From Tetrahymena thermophila SB210 (taxonomy: Eukaryota > Ciliophora > Oligohymenophorea > Hymenostomatida > Tetrahymenidae), in contig NW_002476052.1 of NCBI RefSeq assembly GCF_000189635.1, positions 234,948 through 298,947 of the forward strand: 64,000 nt of DNA, written 5' to 3'. Numbering within the stretch: the stretch's first letter is position 1; each line of letters begins with the position of its first letter. Below, piece after piece: positions 1 through 13,859 of the stretch. A program made the position numbers and the translations under genes. The notes under the pieces were generated by a model that worked only from the letters and a program-made list of their open reading frames with translations, was not told the origin of the DNA and did no database searches.

Positions 1-558
1 TTTTCTGTTCGATTTAACAACCTAACAAATACGATCAGAAAGCCAAAATTAATAGCTTTTACCTATAACCTTTTTCTTTTACTACATTTTCCTCAAAAAT
101 ATCAAATCAAAAATATATCTGTAACAATTATATTTAAAAGCGCAAATAACAAAAAAAATGTTAGCTTGACTGAAAATAAAATTCATCTTTTAGATTTTAA
201 TTTAAAAAATATTTAAATAATCTAATAAAATTAATTGTTTGATTTTAGAAAAGTAAGAAATTAAGTGGTTTACTGACAAGTGATTTGTTGTATTTAAAGG
301 ATAAATTTATAAAAATATTTAATGAAGATTAATTAAGTTATTTAGTTAGTAAAAGAGTAGGCATTTAATTATATCCTCAATCAATCTAAGTTAGCCAAAA
401 TATTTGTATTAAGTAAATTACTAAATAAAATTTTATTTATTAATTTGTTTTTTGTGGGTAAAATTTGCATAATAAAGTGAAATAAATAAATTAATTTATT
501 TTTAAATGTAAATGTGACTCAATAATTAGGAGTTAAATACTTTAAATATTTAGCTTAC
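1..558. other. AT-rich stretch, possible 3' continuation of the Q/N-rich gene
   Basis: The minus frame of the gene at 559-1407 contains no TGA here, but composition drops to intron- or UTR-like AT-richness. I cannot tell intron plus further exons from untranslated sequence. No other gene is visible. Confidence 0.4.
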
Positions 559-1407
559 ATTAAATTATATTCCTGTCGAGGTATACATAATATCTTCAAA
601 ATTATTTATTATTTACACTTTTTACTAGCTATCAAGGAATGTTTTCATTGTATCATAAAGTGCCTTTCTCTAATTTTGGTTAGTTAAATTAGTGAGCTAC
701 TCAATACCAATATTGAATGAGTAAACGTTTTAATCTAAATTTTGCTTAGTGCTTGGCAAAGATAATTCAAACTAATTTTCATTTTCTAAAGACTATAAAG
801 AACCTTCATGATTTAAGAATCCCTTTTGATTTCTTAAGATATGCAAATATCCTTGCTCTTTATAGCTAGCGCTCTTATTAGAAAATTATAATTAAGGTAA
901 AGGTGAGTTAATAAAACTATAGCTGCCAATATTGGGTTATCCTTATACACCAGATAAGTTTTTCTTTAATTATAATGGAGAATTCTCTATTTATTGCTTA
1001 TAGTTTTAGTATTGTTACTTTTTCTCTCCTTAATTTTAGTTTGATGCTTCATTGTATGTTTGATCATTATCTAGTTTTTGATCAAATTAATTTTCAAATG
1101 ATCCATTTTTCGTTTTTGGCTTGTTTTATTGTTCACCAATAAAATTATTTTCTATGCATTCATCATTCTTAAAAGTTTCATCGTCTTCTTTACTTTAATT
1201 TTCATTCGGAGCTAATATATTACTAATATCCAAAATAGATTCTAAAGTCATTGAATTCTATTATTTTGCTTTATCAGGTTCTTCACTTTCTAAAAGCTAA
1301 TTCCATGGATCGTTTTCATCAGCTTTTTTATTGCTTTTCCCCTCTGCTTTACTTGTTTAAGATGGGATTGTTTCTTAACCAAGATCTTCCTTTTCCTGTT
1401 CTTTCAT
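559..1407 (-). CDS. Q/N-rich low-complexity protein, 3' end unresolved
   Basis: With TAA/TAG as Gln the minus strand is open from an ATG at 1407 for about 283 codons. The product is hydrophilic and very rich in Gln, Asn, Ser, Lys and Glu, with no membrane segment and no domain I recognise. The N-terminal half is acidic; the middle has Q/N runs with scattered Pro and Ser. Base composition is clearly richer than the flanks, which supports real coding. At 558 a GTAAGC follows the codon Asn and makes a good splice donor, so I end the confident exon there. The same frame happens to stay free of TGA to the window edge, so the gene could also run off the window or resume after an intron near 420. 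Function unknown. Confidence 0.6.
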
Positions 1408-3585
1408 AATTAGGCTTTATATTTGGCTACCTTAAAAGCAATCAATTTATTTTATAAGCTTTTAATTAAATTACAAATTAATTGATATTTCAATATTTGT
1501 TTATACTGATAAGAAATTGATTGAATAATTTATTTATTTCTAGTAGTATTTGCTTAACATTTAATTTATTTTGATTTCCTAGATTATTCAAATGGAAACA
1601 AAAATAGATTATCAAAGAAAATCTTTTAATAGCATAAAAAAAAAACATGATATTATTTAATCTACTAATAAATAATTTAGCATAAGGTCATTTTAAAAAT
1701 GATTTGTACTATGAAAAATATCAAAAATATTTAAAATTTAAAAAAAAAGGATAACAAACTATAAAAATTATTCATAATTCAATTATATATTGTTTAACCT
1801 AATAAAAAAGTAAAATTAATTAAGTATTTATAAAACCAGCTGACCAGTTATAGAATGAGCTGTCTATTCCTTCTTTATAATAAGTAAATATAAATAAATA
1901 AAAAAAAGATTTATTTTTATTTGAGGTGTATTCAATTATTTTTAATTATAATTTTAGATTTTTTAATTACAATATTTGTCTTGTAAATTTTAAAATTGTA
2001 ATTTATTAATGATTAAGTAGAATAATTTAATTTAGAAATATAAATAATATATATCGAAGAGAATAAAATGAGTAATTAAATGTACTACATAGATACAAAT
2101 AATCAATCGAATATATATTATCAAAATTATTTTAATTAATATTACGATCATTTATTAATTTTATTTAATATTTGTTTTTACAAAAGATAACCTGTTTACA
2201 TAAATAGCTTACAGTAATAAATTTTAATCAAGCAAAATTTATTAAATCTATAAATTATAAAGTATAATCACAACATTGGTGATCACTCAAATTTATTTCA
2301 ATATTATATTAATGTATGGAGTTATCAATATAACAAATAGTATCAAATACTATCAAAAGGATATTTTAACTCATATTACTTATTTTTATTAGTTTAGTAT
2401 CATATTTGTTCATATATAAGATAATCTGATTACATAAAAAACTTACAGTAATACATTCTAAACATAAAAATATTAATTAAGTAAAGTTCTGAAAATAAAT
2501 CATCAAAATGTTCAAATCTAAAATTTATTAATAAGTAAGTGCAATAATTAAATTTATTTGAATTACAAATAATACATGCCAATAAGTAAAATAAGTTTTA
2601 CAAAGAAATAATAATTTTTAATGTACTAAATAATAACAAGTAATAAAAGACTATCAAAATAATTTTTTAGTTTTTATTCTTTTTTATTAATTTAATATCA
2701 TATCATTAGTATTAAAGATCATATTTTTAAAGTAAGAATTTACAGTAATATATTCTAACCATATAAATAAATTTATAAATTATTATATAAATACATAAAA
2801 ATAGAATGTATGCACTATAATGAAGATAAAACTAATTTTTAATACACACATAAGATTTATTATTGTTAATGCTTATTAATAAATAAAAATAATTATAAGA
2901 AAACTGGTTATCAAGTATTGATACATTTATTCAAAATTTTATGAAGTTTGCTAATATCAATTAATTACTTAATATAAAAGAAAAATAAATTTATTGAATA
3001 TTTGACGAAATTAAAAATAAAAATTATTTACAAAATATTAACAAATAAATTTACTTTATTTTAAATGAATTTTTTTACTAATTAAAACTTCAAAATTTAT
3101 ATATTATTTTTAAACAATTTAATTACTAAGAATCTGATAAAACTAAATATTAATATTTTAAATATAATTTAACACAAAGTTTAATTTAAATTTTTATAGA
3201 AAATATCAATTTTAGAAGATGAGCAGATAACTAATAAGTGAAGTTAGGTATGAGTGAATATGTATGGATGTACGATTGTATGTAAGTATAAATATATGTA
3301 AGCTTCAATAATTAATTATATTGGATAACTTAAAGATTTTGTATATAGTTAATAGTATGGACAATTAGATGTGATAATTCTTATTTTTGAAAGTGTTTTT
3401 CTTTTATTTAATGTAATTAAATAGCTCTCTTACTTTATTAATTATATTATTTTAATTTTATTATTCACTATGTAAAAAGAGAAACTTTTCTTTTACTCAT
3501 ATTTTATATTTTCAGTTAGTTGACTTCTTTTAATTTATAGTTTATTTATACAGGTTAAAAATTAATGGATTGTCTGCAGAACTAT
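1408..3585. other. intergenic, AT-rich
   Basis: This spacer lies between the 5' end of the Q/N-rich gene and the 3' end of the kinesin gene. There is no coding-like frame. It contains the diverged direct repeats listed at 2030-2790 and otherwise only A/T-rich sequence. Confidence 0.6.
2030..2790. repeat. three diverged tandem repeats of about 240-290 bp
   Basis: Three successive blocks end in the same motif (TTACAGTAATA, near 2209, 2444 and 2737). Each is preceded by a related stretch containing ATCAAAA, TTTATTA and ATCAT words. The copies are old, with many substitutions and indels. No coding potential is seen. Confidence 0.5.
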
Positions 3586-6500
3586 TCAAGTCATTGCTTT
3601 TTTAACCATTTAGTTAGTATTGTTGGTTTTAAGATTTTATAAAATTATTAGATCTTTATGATTAAATTTATTAGTATAAAGTAGGCTTTTGCTACATAGA
3701 TTCTTATTAAATATTTTCTTTTCCGTTTTCTAATTAGCCATTTGTTATTGTGGCAAGCTTGTCTTTTGATTTATCACGATCTGGCTTTTATTGTTTATTT
3801 GTCTGGCCTTTCTAATCCTATTCATCTTAACTCTAAGATGATTAATGAGTTGATTATTGCTCTTCTTAAGAATTATTCATATTATCTTACTATCTTTCTT
3901 TGATTCTCTGCTTTCTATTTAACGATAAAGAAAATTCCTATGTTAATTTTAGTATTTAAAAAATAATATTTACTTTTATTTCAGTAGAACCTCATATTTT
4001 TATAACTTTCCTGAAATGAGTTGTAACTCATCAACATATTCCTGCATTGTTTTATTGTATAATATTTTCATTGCCTAAAAGCATAGCTAAGCTTCTTATA
4101 AGTCTTAAATATATAAATAGTTTGATGATTCATCCAAATATTTTCCCACTTTTTGTCTTACATATTATGCAGTTTATCCATCTACCTCATCGAAATCGAC
4201 CTATTCAGAAGAAGTAATTGGTCTTTAAGATCCATTTTTTTCATAATCCTCTAATCTCCTAATTTATTCAATTATAATATTTCATTTAAAAATACAATAA
4301 ATTATCTCAAAAAATTTAAAATAATTATTTTATCATCAAAATATAATGATTTTAAGTAATACCTCTGCAGTTACTAGTTTTCTATTTGGAGTTATTTGTA
4401 TGCTTTGTATATATCAAACTTTTAATTTTTTGAAACCTTTTAAATAAAAATAATAATTATTATTAGACTTAATTAAGATTAATTTGTTTTTTAATTTACT
4501 TCGTTTTCAATTTAGCCAACTCTTTAGGAGAACCTTAATGTAGATATTGTTTCATCATAATTTTCTAAATCGCTGCTTACGTTAGCAATCATAACAGTCA
4601 TACAATTACCTCCAAGACTGTCTTTTAAAACAGTTGTCATAATAGAGTTTCTATATGGAATATGGATTCTAACTCCTTTTTTCATTTGATCATTCAAAGC
4701 GACAATGACCTTTTTATAATAAATTGAATAAAATTTCAAATTAAATAACTGATTAGTTTACTTGTTCTAAGAAACTTAGAGATTTGTTAATATGTTTAGC
4801 TTCATTAAGAAGTGTGCCTTCTACTTAGCTTTTAGAAATACGTTCAGAACCAGCTAAATCAACTAAATGTAACTTTGAAAGATATTAATCACCAGTTGCC
4901 TTTTCAGTTGCTTTATTAAATTTATGTATTCAATCTAAATATATTTATTGATAATAAATATTATTTTACCTTCTAAGTTAATTGTAAAAACACAATGCGA
5001 ACGTGAGGAATTGTAATTAATGGGAGTTGAGCTCATCTATTTTTATTTAAAAAGAATATTTGTGGAAATTGATCATATGAGTCCAGTATGTTTTATGTTT
5101 AAATTAATTGATAGGATTATTATTATTAGTGTTGCTTATTCAAATTAAATCTAAACAGATCATAATAATATTTCATTCTAAATCTACTTGTTTAAATCTT
5201 GCATTAAAGATCAGAATTAATAAAAGCGTTTGCATAAAATTAAGGAAAATACTTGTAAGATAAATAAAATAATTGAAATTAAGAACTAATCTAAATTTGT
5301 AGTTAGTTTTGATTTATCTAATTTATATTTTTTAGTTTTATTCGTTTAATTTAATGATCAAAGTTATAAATAAGTCTTTAAACTAATTATCAATTTACCT
5401 TTTTGATGAAATTGCCTGTAATCATTTTATCAAAACCTTCTTATTCATTCTAAATGGGATGAATTGTGATATTTTTTAGATGAATGTTACCTTCATCATC
5501 CCATTAAAACTAAACCTTGTTCCAATTTTCTGGAGGTTCCTCTAAATGAGTAGAGTCCAAAAGATCATATGCATTATCGTTATATATTTCCATATAAGAT
5601 ATAAAGACTTTACAATCAAACCCTTTCTTTTGGTCTATTTCATCAAAAACTCCGCTAATAACTCTTGGGATTATACCTCTAAATTACCACTATTGTTACT
5701 CTATCAAATTTATTTTACAAAAAGAAGTTAAATTTTCTAAATTATCAAATTATTCTCATTTTTAAATTTTATAATTTTATAGCTTAACTCACTTGCGTAT
5801 TTTTTTTAATTTTTCAAGTCTTATTTAATTCTCATTTACAAAAATAACTAATTTTAATACCTGAACCACTCATCGTGTATGTTTTACCACTTCCTGTTTA
5901 TCCGTATGCAAATATAGTGCCGTTGTATCCACTTATAAAGCTTTTAATATATAAAATGATATTATCATGTTTGTTTCACATTTATATGGAGTAGAAATTA
6001 AAATCTACAAAATATATTGAACTATTCTAATTAAATAAAAGCATCAATTTATAATATTTTTACTTTTAAAGTACGGGATATGCTACTTTTTCATACACTT
6101 CTTCCTATCCTGCATCTTGATCAAGGATATCCTTGAATGAAAACTATGTTTATTCCTAAATTTTTTAATATAAAACATATTTAAGTTGATAGCCAGTTAT
6201 TTATTATTGATGCTAAAAAAAGATAATAAAGCTAATAAAAGAAATTTATAAAGAATTACTCTGAAATTCAAAGAATAATAGCCAGATGTTTATAGAGGTC
6301 TGTTAAGTATAGTCAATTAATTATTATCTTCACTCATCTCATACTAAATCACGTTTCCTGATTAGCTTTTAATAACAAATAAAAGATATATATATATATT
6401 TTATGAATGAATACATGATTAATTCTATTTATATTAAATTTTCTTTTATGCTTGCTGCTTAGTTATGCAATTTAAATGTCATAAAACAAAATAAGAATGA

Positions 6501-6613
6501 ATAATGGCTGGCAAACTGAATAAGAAATGCTGCTCAATCTAAATAATGTCTATTTACTTTGGTTTTATTCTCACATAAACCTAAAGCTGTGATTTCTCTT
6601 TTTGATTATACAT
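3586..6613 (-). CDS. KIF6-like: kinesin-9B / KIF6-like motor protein
   Basis: This is a microtubule motor of the kinesin-9 family, whose members work in cilia (family knowledge). Exon 1 (6613-6558) gives the first motor strand, LQVYVRIKP. A later exon carries [16 protein letters not shown], then [20 protein letters not shown] with the P-loop GQTGSGKT. Switch I is NYNSSRSH, switch II is [11 protein letters not shown], and the motor ends with [32 protein letters not shown] and IENE. HIPYRNS.MT and RFSQRV.IENE favour KIF6 (9B) over KIF9. The tail after the motor is short (about 200 residues) and Q-rich, ending at a TGA at 3586. There are about ten AT-rich introns. I chose 6613 as the start because its 56-nt exon joins in phase to the next exon at a GT..AG pair and supplies the otherwise missing first strand. 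Exact boundaries of some middle exons are uncertain. Confidence 0.9.
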
Positions 6614-7814
6614 GTTACCCTATTTATTAAATTACTTTGCTCTTGAATTAATTTGTAAAAAATTATTGCAATATATTACTGAAATTAATTAGTATTTGTT
6701 TAAGTTAGTGTGTTAAATTTCTTTTTATTTATAAAATATAATAGCGAACAGGTATTAATTTAATTTAATTAATATTATTCATTCATTATCGATTATCTCA
6801 CAATTTTATTTTGTTTATCTAATTTCTTAATCTAAGTCATTCATTCATTGAATATTTTTTAATTTAATATTAATTTTCATAATTTTACTAATATATTTTG
6901 TTTGTTTGTTTGATCCTTTCTTTTTTATTTTTCATTCGCATTCAAATTACTTATTCATTCAAATAATAAATATAAGATATACAATAAATAAATGAATGAA
7001 TATATTAACTATCTCATATTTCTCCATTAATTTGAGTTAAAATAAATCAGATTAATTAATCCTAACAACATATGTATTAGCATTCCGCTCATACGAAATA
7101 TAATATAAGAAAATAAACCTGAATAAATGTTCATTATTAGTTGTTTTATTTATGGTTATAAATTCATTCAACCAAATTTTAAGATTTAAATTCCATTTTA
7201 ATGCTCTAAATTCTTTATTTAGATTTATATGATATAAATTTCATTTTATAACCCACAAATATTTATTAATTATAAGATTTATTTACAAATGTAAATTTAT
7301 GTAATCTTCCAAAATTTTATTTACTGTTAAATAATAATTACATGTTCTTAATTCTTAATTTTATTTATTAAACACATTATTCAGAAGTTTATTCAGTAAA
7401 ATCTGCTGAAATTAACTACTGATAAAAGATTAAATTTACAGTTTTTTAATGGATTTTATTTTAAATTATTTGATTTTTTAAATATTTAATAATTGAATAT
7501 TTTATAGACTTTTCTGATTGATCAAACAAAAATTTTGTTTGAATTATCAACAACGATAAAATTAATCCATTAATGATGTGGAATTTGATACATTAACCTT
7601 TAAATAGTTTTGAACAAAATTCATTAAATAAATAAATTCAATTTACTATTTATAGAAAGGCAAAATTTAAACGTATTTTTATATAATAAAATAAAATGAA
7701 TTAATGAATGAATGAACTTATTAAGGCAATTCTGCTTTAAAAAAATACTAAGTGTATAATGCATAATATACATATGAATTTAATTAAGTTAAAAGAGTAA
7801 TTTTATTAAGATTT
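6614..7814. other. intergenic, AT-rich with CATT/AATG microsatellite patches
   Basis: This is the spacer between the kinesin start and the 3' end of the carrier gene. Short ATTC/AATG-type simple repeats recur (for example near 6779-6850 and 7700). There is no coding-like frame. Confidence 0.6.
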
Positions 7815-9584
7815 TCAATGGGCTTTTTTGGTGAAAGTGTGATGGAGGAAATCTTGGACTAAGAGGGCCTTTATATTTTAGATTAAAAGAGTTTAAAAAA
7901 TGATTATAAATTGGGAAAATAATTTGGTACAGTAATAGCGTGAGGTGAGACTCTGAAAATATAAGTAGGGAGACCAATCCATAAACCAGTAATACCTTCG
8001 GTGGCAACAGTCTAATTTGTTTTAGAATAAATTATTTAGAATAAAGATTTTGAATGCTTTTTTTTGTTAATTTCTTACTCTTCCCATGCAGTCAAATATA
8101 TTCTTGTAAGGGAATTTGCCATCAGGACCAGCCTTCATACCTTGGAGCTTAGTTTTGGCATTATCGAAGGGTAAAGACAAAGTGGAGCAGACAACACCAG
8201 CACAGGCAGAGGCACTTAAGTTATTTGAAAAGAATTTTAAGTTATTTTTATATAAATTTGTATTTTAATTACGTGACTTAGGTAGACATGGTATCCTTGG
8301 TACCAGTGTATTCATTAATCATTTCCTTAATTTAGTCATAGGTGGTTAACATACCCATATTCATCTATTAAAAAAATAGTTTTAGTAAATTATTTTATGT
8401 GATAACAATTAATTGTTAATTACAGAAATAGCTCTGCAAATAGTGGGAATAGAACCTCTCCAGAGAGATAAAATACCTTCTTCTCTAACCATTCTGGTCA
8501 AGGCATCACCAACATGCTTGTAGTTTCTTCTTTACTCAGGGGGTAAAAGGGAGTCACGTTGGCATCTAACCAAGGAGACATCAGCAGGGTTACCAACTAA
8601 GCAACCAACGAAACCAGAGAAAGAAGAGAATAAAGCCTTTTCACCGAAAGTCAAATTACCTTTTTATAGATATTTTTAGAATTAATTAATTAATATTTTA
8701 ATGCTTCTTTTTTTAATTAATTAATTAAATGCTTTCATATTCGTTACTATGCTATTTTTTTATTTATTTATTTATAAACTAAAGAAAGATATTTATTTAT
8801 TTTAATTCTTAAAAACTGCTTTTTAAAAAAATCGATTTATTACGTTTGTGTTTGGCCTTGTGGCTATCAGAAAGATATCTGAAGAGACCAAGACGGGCTG
8901 TTCCGTAAGTAATTTGTCTGAGTAAGGCAGCATCCAAACTATTTTGTTTAAAAAAGACATTTTAAAATGAGAAATTCTTTCTTTTTTTCTTTTTCTAGAT
9001 GTTTATGATTGCAATAAATAGTCGAGTAATGGCTGACAAAAAATGAAAAAAATATAAGAAATTCTTATTAATTTAAACAATTAACAACAGCCAAAGAAAG
9101 AAGAATTGTTGGAGGTGTATGCTAAATTGGTAAAAATTTGTTTAACTAAGCCTTAGAAATAAAAAGGCAAGTTTTCAAACTGCAATTAACATTGTAATGG
9201 AAAATTTTTGATAGAATATTAAAAGAATAACAAAATAATATTTGATTTCTCTTAATAATTTAACTATTTATCAAGGAAATAAAAGGCCATTTTTTTAAGG
9301 TGGTTGGTTGCAGATCATAGATAAGTAATTGCTAAGATGATTGAAAGATAAATGATTAATTACCCCTTGTATAAACCTCTGACACCTTCATGTTTAATGA
9401 CTCTTTGGGCAACCTAGAAAGGGTTGGTAGAGAGGGCACCAGGGCCTCCCTTGGCATTAGTTTCACCAATAACTTAAATTTAGACCTTGACTGTGTCGAT
9501 GGGTTGAATGACACTGGTGGCAACGCAACCAGAAATACCACCGAATAAGAAAGGCTTAATAACGTCGAATAAATCTCCTCCCAT
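7815..9584 (-). CDS. mitochondrial carrier, 2-oxoglutarate/malate (SLC25A11) type
   Basis: This is an inner-mitochondrial-membrane solute exchanger of about 300 residues in seven exons. All three carrier repeats are visible. Repeat 1 has PIDTVKVQIQV near residue 30 and ends EGVRGLYKGLDAALLRQ. Repeat 2 has NPADVSLVRCQRD and EGILSLWRGSIPT. Repeat 3 has LPFDNAKTKLQ and EGITGLWIGLPTYIFRVSPH. LLRQITYGTARLGLF and RGSIPTICRA are typical of the oxoglutarate/dicarboxylate branch. Start ATG 9584 is MGGDLFDVIKPFLFGG. The stop TGA at 7815 follows a last exon read as ALLVQDFLHHTFTKKAH after an intron starting GTACCA. Codons are clearly GC-richer than in neighbouring genes, as expected for a highly expressed gene. 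The exact transported substrate is inferred from family resemblance only. Confidence 0.93.
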
Positions 9585-10886
9585 GTTTTTTAAATATCTA
9601 AATGAAATTTTGCTTTTATTAGTTTTATTAATTAATTATAAATTTTTTAATTTTAAAATAGTTTGATAGATAAATTGATAGATATCTTTTGAATATTTAT
9701 TTATTTAATGTAATACTTAAGTTTATGATTGCTACTTAACAAACATACATACAAACAAATTAATTTTTCTGTCGTCTTAATGAGGCATTTCTCCTACTTA
9801 AAACAAAATGATAGTATTTACTTGATTCAGATTTCGTAATATATGTTAAAATTTATTTCGATATCTAATACGCTATTTATTGCATTTGTTACGCACTATT
9901 TTTCTAAGATGACTTAATCCTCCTTAACAACCCTTCAATTTCAATTTATTCGTTTTTCAAAAAAACTTGGCTTCCTTAAACAACTACACTTAAAATATCT
10001 ACTTTCCTTCAATATTTTTCCAATTTTTTCCACTTTTTTCTTTTTTCTTTTCTTTCACCAATATTATTTTCTATGTAAAAAGGCCTAATTCCCCTTTCAA
10101 ATAATAGAAATTTCCCATAAATTAATTATTCGCTTATAAATTATTGGCAAAATCTCGCTAATTTTACTCAAACCAATGCATAATCTAAATTATTTTTACA
10201 AATTATCTGATGGCATAATCTAAATATTATTTAAGGTTTCACATTGCGTATTATTTTTTTTATAAATATGTTTTACTAATAAATGCAGATAAATATTCTT
10301 TAACAAAATTTGCAAAATCAAGAAAAAATTATTGATTAAAATCATCATAATTTTCTTAAAAGATTTTTTTTTAAAGGAAATTTCAATGACTAATTCTAAA
10401 TTGTTTTTTATTTATAAATAATCTTAAATCAAATATATTTTTTATAATATTTTACATTTTTCAAATCTTTAAAAAATTCAATATTAACATAATTAAATAA
10501 AAATTTTCAATCAAGAATTTATTTAAATTTTAAAAAAAAACATTTATTTTAGAAATTAAAATTTATTTCAGTTTTAAAAAATATTTAAGATGGATGATTT
10601 TTTAAAATAAATTAGCTCATAAAATATATTTTTTAATTTGAATTTTAAGCTATATTAAAAATATATTTTAAATGAAAAAGTAATAAAAAAAAAAATTAAA
10701 TGAAATTTTAATTAATGATAAAAAATATTTTAATTTTTAAATATTTATATAATTTAGATAAATAAATATATAAATGTAAACCTAATAAATTTATTATAAT
10801 TTTGAATTCATAATCAATGTTTAATTAGATTTATATAAATTACTTAATTAAATAACAAAAAATATTATATAAAATAACTCAAATAA
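9585..10886. other. intergenic, AT-rich
   Basis: This is the upstream side of the carrier gene. The first 450 bp (to about 10200) are T/C-rich on the plus strand, that is purine-rich on the carrier strand, and presumably hold its promoter. The rest is nearly pure A/T. No coding frame is seen. Confidence 0.55.
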
Positions 10887-11459
10887 AATGTTTTAGCTAT
10901 ATAATGAAAGATCTCTAAGCAATATAAATATCTTTAATTCAACTAGAAAGCTTATTATGCAAGCACTAAAAATATTCAACAAGCTGTACAATCCAAAATA
11001 AATGGTATCTAATATCATTTAAATATCTAACCCAAAATAGAATTAAAATAAAAGAAACTTAATATTTATGAAGATATTTTTCAAGAAAATGCTTAAAACT
11101 TAAATGGAAAAAAATAAATTATTAATGTAAAATGATAAATTTTAAATAAATTAAATAGTACTTTAAAATATGGCTAATTTATTACTATTTTAGGACCTTC
11201 TAATAATTATTTAATAAACTTTATTCATTAATTTTAGTTTTTTTATCAAATAACAAGTCAATTTTTTTAATTTTTAATTTGCCTTGTCATACTCATTTAA
11301 TTAATAAAAGTATTCTAATCTTAATTCTACTTAATATTTTTTACTCTATTTAATTTAGGTACAGAAAAAAATACATAGTCTAATTAATTGTTGGAAGACT
11401 GTAGATAAAAATATGAAAATTTCTGGTAGTTTATTACTGAAAATCCAAGAAGTCACTGA
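10887..11459 (+). CDS. possible small spliced gene (uncertain)
   Basis: Two coding-like patches lie here. The first (about 10930-11125) can be read as a hydrophilic peptide containing AYYASTKNIQQAVQSKING and IYEDIFQENAQNLNGKK, ending at a possible donor GTAAAA. The second, after an acceptor near 11360, reads NQLLEDCRQKYENFWQFI and ends in TGA at 11457-11459. Composition is richer than the flanks. The start exon is unresolved: the nearest in-frame upstream codon set hits a TGA and no ATG joins cleanly, so this could also be a gene relic. No family recognised. Confidence 0.3.
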
Positions 11460-12386
11460 AATCGAGGACTAATAAAATTAAATAGCATGTGAAATACAAA
11501 ATGATATTCTTCTCTCCTCTTATTTGTAAATTTATTTTCAAAAATGTATCCATATAAATTTATTTATTGTAAATTTTTAATGGAATTTTATAAAACCTTC
11601 GTTAGAAAAATCAAAAACAATTTCCTTCATAAATAAACATAAAATGAAGATATTTATTTGTTTTAATATTATTCATATATTAAGTATGGACAATGATAAA
11701 TACTGTAAAATTGTGTTTATCATATTTTATTATCATCATTTCTAAAATTAAGTTTATAAATTTTTATTCACTGTAAGTTAAGTTATTTAAAATAAATAGT
11801 TTTTTGTAATTAATTTTTTTTGGGTATTTAAAGGTTAATTAATTAAATTTTATTTGCAATATTAAGATAAAATACAGTTAAATACTATGAAAGCACTTTA
11901 AATTACTAATTAAATTTACTTAATTGCTTTTAGAAGCTAATCAAAGAACTTATCATCTGTAAATATAATTGTTTAAATACCAAAATGTTAATTAAGTATG
12001 TTAATTAAAACTGATTCATTTTATCTTAGAATTTCAAAAATGATAGTTTCTAGTATTATTTTTATTTGAAAGGAAATATTTGTAAGTAATGAAAGTAAGT
12101 AAGTAAATTAAATGAAATTAGAATTATATTTTTTTAGGCAAAATTCAAGAAAAAAAATTAACTAGTGAATAATTAAATATCTTTTATTATAAATTTTGAT
12201 TACTTATAAATTAATATATATATAGATAGATAGATATATGATATACTTTTCAGCTACTGCCTGACTTTTTGATAAATTGAATTTTATGTAAAATTTCAAT
12301 TTTAATTTCTAAAGAATTGCTGAATTTTGATAATAAGTATTTTTTTTTGATTAAAATAGTTCTAAAAAATTAATTAATTAATCAAA
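11460..12386. other. intergenic, AT-rich
   Basis: No coding-like frame. There are short simple repeats (GATA-like near 12222-12240, AAGTAAGTAAGTAA near 12090). Confidence 0.6.
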
Positions 12387-13859
12387 ATGCCAAGGAAACC
12401 AAAGTATATCCCAAAAGATTATGAGAATGAGTAAAGAGTGATTGAATAAATAAAGAAAAAGAAAAGATTAAATTACATGGTAGTTGTTCCTATCAACTAT
12501 AATTTTGTTAGCGAATATAAATTTTGCTTTTCTGGAGACTTGGTTATAAATTTAAAGTGGTTTAGTGAAAAGAATTTGCGATTAAGCGAAAGTTATGATC
12601 AGTCATTCAAAGGAATTAAACAACTAACAAATTTGATTAATGAATAACTTATAGAGTGTGAATACTACTCAAAAGCATTTCAAGTCAACGATTATCAGCC
12701 TATAATATTTTCTCTTGAAAGTATTTCTTCTTAAAGTACTGAGTAATTAATCAATCGCCTTAAATAAGCACAAGAAAAGTGCTATTATTAGAAAATACTC
12801 GCAAATCAACTCTTTAAAAGAGGAATAAATTTATAGTAATGCTATGTTCAAGCGAAGCAAAAAGCGAATTAGATATTAAGTTAATTTAATACTTTAAACC
12901 TTCCAATTACTTATGCTATTTAGTAGTACAATCCTTAATTCAATTAACTAGAGAAAACTTATAATGGTGCAAATTATCAATTTTATAAGATATATACTGA
13001 TCAAAGCAACTCAGTAGATAGAGTTCGTAACAAAACAACTTCCTTTTACAATTCTATATCAGACATGTGTCTTCTCCAAGATCCATATACAATCGAAGAT
13101 GATGCTAGAGAAATGGTTGTTACAACAGTAGATGGTGTTCTCATGAAAGTTCTTAACTTGCAGAAGAATATTTTTATTCTTCCATTTTATTTTTTCATAT
13201 TAAAAATCAGAATTGTAATTTTTGATTCAGAAGATTTACAAAAGTTGAACCAATATCGAAAAACTAATGTACTTTAATTTCCTCTATAGCAAGGATTTGA
13301 AAAAGAAGAATTAATTTATTAAACAAAATCTTCGCAAGAACCTGATTACATTGATTACTCTCCAAATTACGATACAAAAGGATACTTCACAATTTAGCAT
13401 TAATCCTATTTATAAAACTATTTACAGAAAAACTCTGATGACGAATCATATTCTGAAAACCTCATTTTACCTATTAAAAACTCAGAAAATTTGATAATAG
13501 TACAAAGCAAAAAATTCGAATCTATTTGGACAAATTCCTCAGAATCAAATTAGCAAGAAAATCTTCAAAAAAAATCTTCTAAAGTTTTAGATTTTAATAA
13601 TTCTTTTAGAGTTGAGATGGCAAAACCATCTATCCACGATGAAACTATTAGTGATTTGCAAATCGAATCTACTTAAGTCTTATTTAGCGAAACATAAAAT
13701 AAATACTTTTATGACGTTGTTCCCATTCTTAAATAGATTCCAAATAAAGAATACACGCAGCCCAATATATCTAATTAGAATGAAATGTAAAAATTCATCT
13801 CTAAATTCTATCCCAACGCTATCCTTTAAAATAAAGTTTTGAACTATCAAGTTGATTGA
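12387..13859 (+). CDS. unknown intronless protein, 490 aa (paralogue A)
   Basis: A single open frame runs from ATG 12387 to TGA 13857-13859 (490 codons plus stop). It starts MPRKPKYIPKDYENEQRVIE, with a basic KKKK stretch near residue 25. Residues around 45-60 read FSGDLVINLKWFSEKN. A later patch reads SISSQSTEQLINRLKQAQEK. The C-terminal third is Ser/Asn/Gln-rich and looks disordered. One hydrophobic stretch (NIFILPFYFFILKIRIVIF) lies about residues 255-275; I would not call it a membrane segment with confidence. No known domain is recognised. The next gene downstream (15093-16145) begins MPRSKK and shows the same order of weakly similar patches, so the two look like an old tandem pair. Function unknown. 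Confidence 0.75.

Noticed and set aside
7789-8007. Minus-strand frame of 72 codons
   Set aside because: It is a wrong-frame shadow over the last exons and last intron of the mitochondrial carrier.
9356-9541. Minus-strand frame of 61 codons
   Set aside because: It is an out-of-frame shadow of carrier exon 1; the true frame gives the PIDTVK signature.
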